Assembly: GCA_019914995.1 (NCBI GenBank)
Contig: CM034141.1
Coordinates: 1,798,001 to 1,862,000 of the forward strand
Direction of reading: 5' to 3'
DNA from: Acanthochlamys bracteata
Taxonomy: Eukaryota; Streptophyta; Magnoliopsida; Pandanales; Velloziaceae
DNA length: 64,000 bases
A program made the position numbers and the translations under genes. Positions 22,038 through 33,809 of the stretch are shown here, piece by piece (position 1 is the stretch's first letter; the number at the start of each line of letters is the position of its first letter). The notes below the pieces were generated by a model. The model searched no databases. It was not told the DNA's origin and saw only the letters and a program-made list of their open reading frames with translations.

Positions 22038-24541
22038 CTATTGGGTGGTATTTGCCTTCTTACTTTGGCTTTCTGCTCCAGCTTTCTTCTTATCCTTCCT
22101 TTCCCTCTTCTTCAATGCACTCATCTGAGCTTTAAGGAGGGTTGCATATGAAGCCTGAAACTTCTGATGTTCCTTTGCTGAGAGCTGGAAAGTGCCCAAA
22201 GTTGTGAAGTCAACTTTTAAATAGAAGATTAACATGCATTTAAAGGTAACACAAGTCATGCTAGAAAACTGTACAGTGCCAGAATGTATTAGCAATTCTA
22301 TAGATTGGGTACTGGTGTTCAAAAAAGAAGATGAGATATCCAGCAACAAAATTAGGGGATAGATATTAAAGCTAGATCTTTTAGGCTAAACAGATACCTT
22401 CATGCTTAACTGCTTGTCCACTTGAACCTAACATTAAGAAATGATAATGTCCAAGCAGAGGGATCAAGCTCGACAATGTGGGGCTCATCTAATTTATGTT
22501 AGTTTGATTTATTTATAACTGATAATCCTAGAAGTGAATTCTCTAAGCTAGGCTATAGAGATGCTATGCAGTACGATTTCACCATAGCAGCAAATATTTT
22601 TATCTTGTCAACTACAAGTGCGTTAAACCATCTTTCAGCGTATTGCAAAGGGGAACATTGTAATTGGTCAGGCACAAATGGCTTACTTCCCAGTAGAAAC
22701 ATCTACTGAGTACAGATGTACTAATGGGGTTGACACTTCTAAAACGATCATTAGATGAAGCTAACATGTACTACGATCAGTCACTTCTTACTACATATAT
22801 AGATGAGCAGTAACAATTGATAAGAAGGCTTGATGTGTTCTTAACATATCTACGAAGTATGAGAGCGATCAACAACAACAATCAATTCACTTATGCTAAA
22901 GGCATACCGAAGTGGAGATGGTCTTTTTGCCATCAGTAGCACGGATGAGACACCTGTATTCAATGACTTCACCTGCAGTTGCCATTTTATTCCTCTTTGC
23001 TTTGCTTTTCATAGATGCTGGTGTACCAAGCATAAAAATAAGCAAGACAAAACAATATCAGCAACGAATTTACAAAATCACATGAAAAGCAGAAAACACG
23101 TCTGCGAAAGAACTTACAGCGCTTCAAGGTGACCCAAACAGATCCTTTCTCAGTCTGCCGCTCATACATACTTTTAAGTTCATTAAGGAACGGGTCTGGT
23201 TGTAAGAGAACCTTGCAAAAAAAAAGTAAAATAGGATTAAAGTGATTCCCCAAAACAATATCAACGATGCATCAGAAAAAATAATTGCATCCTAAGAAAT
23301 TAAGAATGCAAATACCATTTTGAAAGTTTTGGTTACGCGAGTTAAAACAAAAAGAAAAAGTTGAAATTAATCATAGTAAAGCAAAATTGGAATTACAAAC
23401 TATAGCTTAAGTTCAATTTAAGTATTTCCAAAAAGCATTTTAGAATATCAAAAGGGTATCTCCTGGAACAACCATGTGCACCTACTGGAGGACTCTAAAA
23501 AACAAACGTGTTTACATGCAACACCAGAGAAAGAGTATCTTATTAAATGAGTGAGCTACAGGTATTCTTGCACATCACTACACTACTAGACAACCAAATC
23601 CTAAAGGGCCGCTAACATCCTAGTACTATGTCCTTCATAAATCTTTCCAATCTCTTAGACACGGAGCAGCAAAATTCGATGAACATATATTTGTTCAGAG
23701 TGTTCCTAGCATCATTTTGTATTGACATTAAAAAACAACACCAAGGAAGACGATTCACCAGCACCTACAACTGTAGTTTGACCGAAACATTACAGAATCT
23801 AGGTAAATGATTGTGCTGATTAACCAAAAAAATCCAATCAACACAGAAATTAAACAGCTTAATTATACTATGCTCTGAAGCATTGAAGCTACATCAATAT
23901 CAATTCGGTACTACTTTGTTGCTCCTGATCCTGAAAATGCCATTAATCTGCTCCTGCATAAAGCCTAAAAAAATGGTCCCCTACATATTCAGAGTTGAAA
24001 ATAGATCTGACAATTCCCACCAAGTAAGAAGATCTCAACGAGATCCCAGTATTCCCTTAAATCAACAAATTTTATAATTCTCTAATAGTCTAATTGCTAA
24101 AATCAATTAATCACAAATTTCCCCATCAACTTCTTAGTAGCAGAAACTACACAATCTATTACTTAATAGTGAAGCATAGAAGCTACACTCAATTTAATCT
24201 CATATTACTCTGTTGGTCCTGATCCTAACAATGCCACTAGTCCTCCAGCGCATATAAGATAAAATTTTCAAAGAAATCCAACAAGTTCCATCGAGACCGA
24301 AGATCTGAAGCAATCTCGGTATTCCCTTACATCAATTAAGATTTCCAAACAAACATAAACTAAGAAATCACAATCATCAAATTTCTAAACTCAAGTGGTT
24401 ACAATTTTCCTCTTTTATTTCACTGCCCTATACAATTCCAAAATTGCAAAGTTCTCTAACTCTTTGCCCAATTAACAAAAATCGAGGAAGAGAATATAAC
24501 AAGAACAGAGTGAAGATTAAAAGTTGAAATTATATTACCAT
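22038..24541 (-). CDS. SRP14: Signal recognition particle 14 kDa subunit (SRP14)
   Basis: Minus-strand coding exons: 24541-24539 (only the ATG), 23211-23118, 23017-22908 and 22184-22038, giving 117 residues. The sequence starts MVLLQPDPFLNEL, followed by RQTEKGSVWVTLKR, then a loop (SKAKRNKMATAGEVIEYRC), LIRATDGKKTISTS, LSAKEHQKFQASYATLLKAQ, and a Lys-rich tail (KKRERKDKKKAG). This is the plant SRP14 pattern with normal length. SRP14 pairs with SRP9 on the Alu domain of SRP RNA and slows translation while the ribosome is delivered to the ER. The first intron sits directly after the start codon, so exon 1 carries one codon and the leader. The leader above 24541 is purine-rich on the plus strand (GAAGAAGAGAAG). 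No damage was seen. Confidence 0.93.
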
Positions 24542-24649
24542 GGCGATCGATTTAGGGAGATCGATCGGTAGTAAGAAGAATTGAACTCCGGCGATGAAGA
24601 AGAGAAGAAGAAGAGGGTGGCTGTTTGGTCTTGAGATCTTTGGAGTCTT

Positions 24650-26160
24650 GCATAAACTGCGGCTAAATTACTGCAGAGGAATTTCTTGCTACAGTTTTGA
24701 AAAGGTTTTCAAGTTTATTTTGTTAAACATAGACCTTTAATTTCCTTTATTGAAAACAAATATTCTAAAATTTTACTTATGTTTTCTTTATTCTCTATCA
24801 AATAATAGCGACGAAAAACTTTACTTTTCTTCTTCTACATTTCTAGTTTTATGCTAGTGTTTTAGGTGAAAAATTATTTCCAAATTAATGCACTTGTTCG
24901 TTATTTTTTTTTGCAAATTAATATCTAAATTAATATTTGTTCGAATTTTTTTGTTAATATACTTAAGATCGCAATATAGTAGGGGTGGCAATATATGATC
25001 CGATTCGAAAACACAATTCAAAAGCGATCCATTTAATTAAAATTAGGGTTAGAAAATTTGACCCTTATAAATATATAAGTTGGGTGAGGGTTGTGCGAAT
25101 TTGATTCGGTTATTAAATGGATCGATCCGAGTTAACCTAAAATCGACCAACCAATTCGAATTGCTATTTTTTTAAAAAATAATATTTGTTTTTTATTTTC
25201 ATTTATTAAAATATTAGCAATAAAAATAATCAATAATAATGATTTATAAATTATTAAATTATATGGTATTTATATTTAATCGTTATTTTCATATCTTAGT
25301 AAAATAGTGTAAAATGATAATTATAATATTTTCGAAAGTATTACTATGTACGTGTTTCTGTCATGACGAATTTAGATTTTGTATAAAAGTTTTTATCAAA
25401 ATTTTGTTAGATAGTTATGTTTATCAATTTTTTTATCGAATTTATTAGTATGTATTTATAATCATAAAATTTCAGCTGTCATCACATATTTTCAAAAATA
25501 AAAATAATTTTTTTTTGAATATTTTAAAAATCGATGAAGATACTAAATAATACACATTTTGACTGGTATTCACTATTTCTCGTCACTAATAATATCGTAC
25601 ACTTTTATTACAACTGATATTATAAATTTGTTGAAGCTTAAAGATGTAAATTTAAAAATTAATAATTTTAAGTATTAAATGGGTCGACCTGAATTTGACA
25701 TGATTATTAATAGGTTGGGTTAGGATTGATAATTTTGATCCGTATATATTTATGGATTGGATTAGAGTTGAACAAATTTGATCCAGTTATTAAATGGGTC
25801 AATCTGAAACTGACATATCAATCTAAATTGCCTTTTCTACAATATAGAATTGAATAAAAATCAGTTTGAATGTTAAAAGAAAGATCATTATAAGACTACA
25901 AAATAAAATATATAATAGTTTAGATTTTTTTTAAATATGTCTAAAACATAGTGACATATTTAGGACGTATTTTAATCACATAAAAGTAAATTTTGTGAAA
26001 ATAAAATTTCATTAAAATAGTGTTTTATAGAAATAAAATTCGAAATAGTAATTAAAATTATGTAAATGCGAGTTTAGTATGCACATTTCAAGCTAGTGGT
26101 TGTACTGTAATTTGACATTCTGAATCAGGGTATTGATGTAATCCGCTTGTGGATAGACAA
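24650..26160. other. Intergenic region between divergent SRP14 and trigger-factor genes
   Basis: Divergent promoters share this space of about 1.6 kb, and over half of it is the hAT MITE. No other gene is seen. The two promoters are therefore separated by the inserted element. Confidence 0.5.
24972..25847. mobile_element. hAT-type MITE, copy 1, with 8-bp target duplication
   Basis: The element spans 24980-25839 (860 bp) and is flanked by CAATATAG on both sides (24972-24979 and 25840-25847). An 8-bp duplication is diagnostic of hAT insertions. The left end is TAGGGGTGGCAATATATGAT; the right end is eroded (AAATTGCCTTTTCTA). Long subterminal inverted sequences rich in GGGTCGA, TTGATCC and ATTAAATGG lie inside both ends. 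There is no transposase frame, so it was moved in trans. A second copy lies at 42347-43209 in the opposite orientation. Confidence 0.88.
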
Positions 26161-26237
26161 TTTTAGAGCAGTGAATTGGTTTTCTTTCATTTTCTTCTGT
26201 TCATCTTCTTGAGTAGTTTCTCTTGGGGTTTTTCATT

Positions 26238-29200
26238 ATGGCTTCAGCGGCTATGGCTCTGGTTTCCTTGAACCTCTCTCAGGTAATTCTTTCCCTGCTC
26301 CTTTTCTAGCTTCGGTTCTACAAAATTTTCTATATATTCTCTTAAATTTATTTGAGATTTGACTTTTAAATTCCGGAATTCCATTGTGTTAGTGCTGCTC
26401 TCAAATTTTGCAATCAATATTTCTTTTCTCCTCCGATTGAACATTTGACTAACTTTAAGATGAGATTACAACCATTTTATGCTGCTACACAATATAGGTT
26501 GTCCTGATTATCTTCTTAGTCTATGTATCAGTTGCTAGACAATGAATTATTATTCTATTCATGTTCTACAATGAAATGTAGAAAATTGGATTATTTTTAG
26601 AGAATGAGGGTAAATGAAAGTGGTAGTTGATGAATTATGACTGCATGTGTTTCTTTAAATAGGTGGCTGTTTCAGGAATGAGGAATAAGTGTATTAGAAG
26701 AATTGGAATAACAGATAGTTCTTTCAGTCTTCGTATATCTGGGAGAAGTCCATTTGGAAGGTAAAAGAACATCAATTGAGGATGTCATTTGGTAATGAAG
26801 ATTTCTTATTTGCTAGTTTGAAACTGCAGATTTTTATAGAACTGTCCCTTTTTAAGGACAATTCTTTTAGCTGGGTATATAAATATTTCCCAAGATTGTT
26901 GCAATACTGATCATCTCTGTCTAAATGTGACGTATGAGGAGTAATGGTGCTGACTTTATTAAATTATATAGTCAGGGTTAAAGCTTGGTAAAACTAAATT
27001 GCAACTCAAAAGTCATGATGACATTTTGCATTGTAAAATGTCAAGTATTATATAAGGTGGGAAATAGATAAAATGCAGTGCACAAACTCAATCAGTTAAC
27101 TGGATGATTTTAAGGCCGAAATTTGTTCAGGGCATGTTCGGCACCTTGGAGTAGTTTTTCTATTGTATTGGAATAGGATTTGAAGTCCATACTATAGAAA
27201 AAGTTTGAAATACCATAATATTTTGAATGTTTGGTTGTGATGGCATTGAAATGCTACAGTGCATTAATTGAGTTAGTTGGCAGAATAATATAGTAGCTTA
27301 GCATTAATGATAAAGTTTAGCAGAGATTCTACATGCTAATTTCACATTAGAGCTAAATCTATGGTAAAGGTATGGCATTTGATACCAACCTCTGACCTTA
27401 AAGTTTCCTAATCCCATGGTTTTGGGAAGTTGCAACCGTATTAAATTGTATAGAATGCATTGCCAAACACATTTCACCACAGGATTGCAAAATACCATAT
27501 TGTCCAAACAGGCCCTCAGTTTGATTAGATCAGGAGGATTGTTTAGGTAAAACAAAACTTTTAGTTCCTCATTGTTGGTGATAATAAGGAACAATTGATA
27601 CAAAAGAACCCAACTAAGTTTTATTTTATCTTAGTTGGAACCTGATAAGGCTATCTATAGTTATAGCCTGCAATGGCCTCTTAAATTAAGTCTAAGTAAA
27701 CACAGATTTATTATGACTAATAAAGCCCTATTAAACGTCTGAATAGTTTAAGTTGGTATGCACAAAAAAGGATGCTTAAACTTTCTACTCTTTTAAGCTA
27801 GTTAAGAGTCATGTAGAGGCTTTAATTGGCACCTTGGTTGGTCTTATCACATATGCTACCAGGTTATTGTATATGCACTGTGTTTTTTAATATTTCATGC
27901 CCAGTGCTAACTATTCATTCCTTTACCGATCTTTGATATGGAGGAGTGGAATCTGTTCTGCAAGCATTTAGAAATCGGGGCCAATCTTACATATTTATCA
28001 AGTTTTGGTGCCACTCTCTTTTTTAAGTTACTTTATTTACATTCTATTTAGAAAATATCTATACTACAAGATTGCTGTTTTATTTGTTCTTGCATATCGC
28101 AATTACACCACTGTTTCCATCTTTAAGTCAGTTTTGTTGTTTGTTGTGATTTGTTGGTTACTTTATCTTTACAGTGGAGGACCTAAACCAATGCCAATGC
28201 CAATAAATGCTTCAAAACCAGGTAAAATTTTGGTTTTTTGTTGTTTGTTTTGATTCACTTGAAATGCCATTACAAAACCTTCCAATAAAATTAGGTTGAT
28301 TATCCTTTTTTAGGTTTAGAGGCAACAATTACGGATCGTAAGAAGAAAGATATATCATTGGACGATGTTAAGATAGTCTTGGAATCCAGTGATGATGAGA
28401 AGATTAATGTGAGGCTGCAACTTGGGATCTTTTACTTTTGCATACTTTAAATCACTCATCTTCAGAAACAGTCTATTCGTGATTAGAAAATTTATGCTGT
28501 TGTGATGGTAAAGAACAAGGCAGGATCTATTAATGAATCTTTAAAATTTTCCACTATCTTTAAAAATGCTCTCTTACTCTATGAATAACTTAAGGGGTTA
28601 TCACTTGCATGTAACTCATAACAAGTGTTGGAAGGTGAGTTCTGAAAGTGTTGAGAAAGTGAGTTGTAGAAAGTGAGAAAAAAGTTCAAGCGTTTACTTA
28701 TTGGTGAAAGTAATTAGAAAGTCACCGTATTTTTTTTTTCAAAATCATAAACTTATTTTAAAAAGATATGATATTTTAACTGGCTTTCCATTACAGTTAA
28801 GTGATTTGAATTAAAAAGCTACGAAGTCATTCTACTCCAATTTTCTATCTTTTACTCCCTGTGAAACTCACTCAGAACTGACTTTCAGACAAGTGAACAG
28901 TAAAACTCACTTCACTCAGTTCTGAAACCCATTTCTGCCTGAGCTACATGCAAGTGAACAAGCCCTAAGGTGAATAGCCAGTCAAACACTTTCTTAAATT
29001 CTTTTTCTTGCCTACCCTTCAAGTCAGCCTTTGTATCTTTCCTTTAGATCTCCTTGATCTTTTTGTTGCCATATATGAAGCAAACCCAATCAGTGGAAGT
29101 TCTCCTGTCTTCCCTTGTCCAAAGTGTATGCTGAGTCGTAGTGTAAGTGAAGGTTACTAGAACTGGAGAAGATGCATCACTTGGGTCAAAGAGGGTTTGC

Positions 29201-30417
29201 TAGGTATAAAAGAAGCTAGCGTATAACTTTTGAAGCCAAAGTTTATAGGAAAAAGCACTCGCATTTTGTTTTAGAAACATTAACGGAGTGGCAAGACACA
29301 GACAGTTTCTTTTTGATTTGGTAATCGTTGTTACTTTCAGCTTCTAACATTTAACCTCAGGTGACATTCTTTTTTATTTTATAATACTAGAGGTTCCAAT
29401 CATAAGATACTGAACTAGACTTTCTGAGTATGTGCATAGCGTGTTCATAAAGGCCTTCAAGTTAGATACGTTGAGTAATCAAATATAGTCTCTGTGCTTC
29501 TAATAGCCATCTCACAGCAGTTTTGGTAGCAATCAGGTTAGGGTGGACTTGACCGGAGAGCAGACACAAAAGGCTTTTGATAATGTCTTGGTTAATCTGG
29601 CCCGGACTGCGCCACCTATACCAGGATTCCGTAGAATGAAAGGAGGTAAACTCAGCAGTTTCACCTTGTATCAACCTTCTTATTTCATGATCTTTTATTT
29701 TCCTTGATTTCAGTCTCAACATGGTTTTATGGATCAGTTGATTCTGAATCTGAAGTTATTTCCTGGCATATTTAATTAACCAAAATGGAATTCTTATTTG
29801 ATTATTTTTTCTCTTGCACGTCTGTCGGTGATCAAAGGGAAAACTTCCAATGTAAGTATTGTTCAACTTCCTGAACTTCTTACTCATAATAAAATTGACG
29901 TGGAAGGTTGTAATTCAGCTATTATTATTTTTTCTTTTATCTTTATTTTTTCATAGTTCTGGTTCATATCTGTGGTGTACTCTCCCTCTAAAATGCGTTT
30001 TTTTATATCGCTCTAAAATATTACTCAAAAAAAAAAAAAAACAATGGTGCAGGTCCCCAAGAGTTTTTTGTTGCAAATGCTTGGGAGAGACCGTGTCACT
30101 AAGTTTCTGATCCAAGAAATTATTAGTGCAAGCATCGGAGACTATGTCAAGAAGGTGAGTTTTTCAGCATATTAACACCCTTTTTCTTTTTTTTCTTTTG
30201 GTATTAAGCAAACCTTATGAAATCAATTTTTGATTGTGCAAAGGAAAACATCAAGGTGAAAAGCCAGGTAAAGACGTCTCAGACAGCTGAAGAACTCGAA
30301 GCGGCGTTTACTCCAGGAGCGGAGTTCGGTTTCAATGCCACAATTGAGCTTGAAAAAACAGATAACAAGATTGAGACATCCACTGATCCTGAACCAATTG
30401 ATGAAGATGCAGCTTAG
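26238..30417 (+). CDS. Trigger-factor N-domain protein, probably plastid
   Basis: Eight exons: 26238-26282, 26663-26760, 28175-28221, 28314-28408, 29537-29645, 29838-29851 (14 bases), 30053-30154 and 30244-30417, giving 227 residues. The first about 60 residues look like a transit peptide (MASAAMALVSLNLSQ, then Arg/Ser-rich). The rest matches the ribosome-binding N-domain of bacterial trigger factor: VRVDLTGEQTQKAFDNV, then the ribosome-contact loop PPIPGFRRMKGGK, then FLLQMLGRDRVTKFLIQEI. The PPIase domain and the C-terminal chaperone domain are absent, and the protein ends with an acidic tail (EPIDEDAA). Plants carry such short trigger-factor-like proteins beside a full-length plastid TIG1. 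Binding to plastid ribosomes is likely but inferred. Intron 2 (1.4 kb) and intron 4 (1.1 kb) each carry a Tourist-like MITE. Confidence 0.87.
27127..27518. mobile_element. Tourist-like MITE in intron 2 of the trigger-factor gene
   Basis: Element 27130-27515 (386 bp) between two TCA triplets (27127-27129 and 27516-27518). The ends are GGGCATGTTCGGCACC and, reversed, GGGCCTGTTTGGACAA. A 3-bp TNA-type duplication and GGGC-TGTT ends fit the PIF/Harbinger (Tourist) group. There is no coding capacity. Confidence 0.75.
28591..28968. mobile_element. Tourist-like MITE in intron 4 of the trigger-factor gene
   Basis: Element 28594-28965 (372 bp) between TAA triplets (28591-28593 and 28966-28968). The inverted ends are GGGGTTATCACTTGCATG and, reversed, GGGCTTGTTCACTTGCATG, about 24 bases long with few mismatches. 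The internal motif GTGAGTT / AACTCAC is repeated several times on both arms. PIF/Harbinger type, non-autonomous. Confidence 0.78.
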
Positions 30418-30479
30418 CATAGTAACCCTTGAATTTTATTGGAAACAATTTTTTCCCCTCCCCTTTTTGAGTGTATATT

Positions 30480-31440
30480 ACATAATGTGCTTCTTTGAGT
30501 TTTGATTTATTTGTTTCAAACATTTTCTAACAGATGGCTGTGATATATATACACATATCAAGTTAGATTTCGCATTTCTCTCATTTTTATTGATGTAAAT
30601 ATTTCTTTCGATTTGATTTCGATAATGTTTATTTTGTTGGTGTGTTCTTAAGCTCGAAAGACGTTTGTTTTATTCCCTTGATCATGTTGTCCTTCGAAGT
30701 CTAAGCAACAAAACAATATAAACGTAAAATTTTCTACACTTGTATTCCTAAGGACTTAGAATTAGATTTTTCGAGCAGAAAAAAGTGTTTGGATATAATA
30801 TATTTCTACATAATTCCAAAAACAAATGCAAAACACTACTATTCTTCTTTATCTTCTTCAATATCTTCTTTTTTTTTTTTTGAAAAATTGACCATTACCT
30901 TGAATAACTATTGAAATTGTAAATTTTTATAAAATCCCAGTACATTTCAAACCAATTTAAATCAACAAAACACTAATAATTAACTTGAAAAATATGAAGT
31001 TCGATTTTGCTTACTAATTTCAGAAAAAAGGAAAAAGAAAAACTGGTTTGGTATACGGCAGTTACTTCTACGTCTATTTTCTAAAATAAGTAGCAAAAAT
31101 TTTTGGGTATCTTGAATCATATATAAGTTGCATTAGAAATTACTTAAACTTCTGCTAATCTAAAATATCGAAGTACAAAACTACAAATTACATTTACTTA
31201 AATATATAATTTTTATCTTTTTATAAATTTCGTTTGATAAATTGTGTGAAATCCTCCAAAATTGCTCTAACTAATTCATCATAAATTATTAGTAAAGCAT
31301 TTAATAAGCAAAGATAATTAGTCACAACCTGTGCAATGCACGGGCATATAACTTAAGCATCAAAGCCTTTCCTCATATGAAACTTTTGTTCTAAACCCCT
31401 CTCTCTCTCTCTCTTTAAAAATCACAGCTTGTTAGAGAAA
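30480..31440. other. Intergenic region upstream of the RING-CH gene
   Basis: No gene is seen. AT-rich, with a T run at 30869-30880. A CT repeat (about 31398-31416) shortly before the next ATG at 31458 is probably in its leader. Confidence 0.5.
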
Positions 31441-31457
31441 TTTTTTGAAAAAGAAAC

Positions 31458-33761
31458 ATGGTTGGGGACTTCGTGATCATTGCCTCCGCCTGTGTTAACT
31501 CCGGCAGTGGAGATACGGCAGCACCAGAGTTGAGTGGGGCCCACAGAAAGAGTTGTGGCGGATTGGGGCCCGCGACTGCGGCGGTGATGATGGAGTGCAG
31601 GATTTGCCAGGAGGAAGGGGATGATTTGGAATCTCCCTGCGCTTGTAATGGAACTCTCAAGGTGTGGAAAAGGGAAATAAATTTTTTTTTGAAATTTTCT
31701 GATTTTTGGAGTGATTTATGAGTATGTTTTCTGATTTTGGTTATTTTACTATTTGATTTTGTGGTTTTCTTTTTTGGAAAAAATTGGTGAAAGTTCGGGG
31801 CATTGCATTGGAGTCCAGAAGGTTTTGCTAAATTTCTCTACTTTTTCTGAAACCAATTATTCTGTTCTTTCTATTTTCTTTTTTTCCTTTCGAAAAATTT
31901 CTTTGAATGTGATTAGTGTTTCTTTGAACTAAATACTGTTCTTTTTTTTGTGAATTTGAAATATCTTTTAGTGCTTGAAGGCCCAACTTCGTGCTTTTCT
32001 TTTTTGTTCTTTGATGATTTATTGATGAGGTATATATTTACTTTTTCTTAGCATGAAATTCTCTCAAAGTATCACAAGCTTGCTTTATCCTATTGTTTGC
32101 ATTTAAAGATTTTGCTCTATCAGTTCTCTGCAAAACTTAGGTTCATTTTTTTGTGGATGTTTTCAGTTCATGAGGATTGAGCATTTTCTTTAATCTATTG
32201 AGAATTCCCACCCAAGTTCTTCTCTTTTGTTCTTTCAGATTAACATGAATATCCTGTGTATCAGTTTCGGGGCCCAACTTGCTTGTATTTTACTCTCAAG
32301 CTGGTAATGGATGTCTGCCTTTTCAATGGTGGTGCTTAGAACTTTCTTGCTTCGGCTGTTCTCTTTTTTTTTCTTTTTTTTCCCCTTTATGCGTTATTCG
32401 CGGTGATCACTTTTTATTTAATTTATAAAGAAAGTTTTGGACTTTGGAGTGCGTTGTTTTATCTAGACCTTCTAGTTCTCTTTCTGCTTGGGTTGTCACG
32501 GGCGGTGATAGGATAGTCTTACTTGTTTGCAGCCTTTTTCTATGTATATTTTCTTTGACTTTTCTGGTGATGGGCCATAGGAGGCCATAGGATATATACT
32601 TTAAGGTAATCTGTTTAGACGAAAAATAGTTTTCAGTTCAACTAATTTGATTAGAACTGTAAACCTTTATATTATTTTATGTTTTGAGACTAATTATTGA
32701 GAAGAGTATTACATCTATTTGTTTAGCTTTGAAATGTTTATCTTGTGTATGGATGTGCTGGAGCTATAGTAAAAACAAATTATAGTGAAAGTGGAATGGA
32801 TGGAATGTTGGTAAACATGGACGTCTTTAGGAGTCATGTCGTAGAATATTGCTGGTCATTGACATTTTACTATAAATGTTAGGTTTGAAGTGAGGTTGAG
32901 CATTCAAATGCTCGCAACTATGTAGTTAAGCTGAGGATTGGCGAATTTACAATCATATCTTTTAAGTGCCTACACATATTTAATTTACTCTGCGTGTATG
33001 TCCAAAATTCTGTCTATTCTGTCTTTTATTCTTTGCTATACAATGGCTTGCAAAAGTGCTAACTACGATGCTTGATATGGCAATCATGCAGTTTGCCCAT
33101 AGGAAGTGCATCCAGAGATGGTGCAACAAAAAGGGAAATATCACATGCGAAATCTGCAACCAGGTTGATTGTTCAACATATCTTCCCATAAAACTTCTAA
33201 AAGTAAAAAAGAAACTATAACTTGCTTGTCATAGTTCTTTTTTTCGTTTTATTAGGCTCTCTTTTTTATTGGTACCAGTAATAATTTGACTAACTGATAA
33301 TTATTTTAAGTGACCAATAGCTTATACCTTATTGCTCGTGAAAATGGTTGTTGAGTTCGTTTGTGGTTGTCGTCCAACTTTATTGATGAACGTGGATATC
33401 CTGTTGAACATGTTCGTGAGAAAAACACAGCGGAAAAAAATTCTACATGCTGTAGGAGATCGATGAACATGCAAAACAGTTTCAGATTTAAATCCACCAA
33501 TTATAAGATGTAGTAGATTACCTCAGTTGATGTCTAATTTGATTAGAAATGAAGTCCGGGATACGTTCTAATCGTGGATGGCCAACGACGACGCGATCTC
33601 CAAGAATTCGTACTGACACTAAGTTCTACTCTATTTGTTTCACGTTGTCTAGAAATTCTGGTACAAGACAATCTACAAGTCTTGTAGACTAAACAAGAAA
33701 AATTAAAGAATAATGCAATCTAGTTTCTTTGTTAAAACATGTGTGTGTGCGCGTGCGTGTA

Positions 33762-33809
<48 letters not shown>

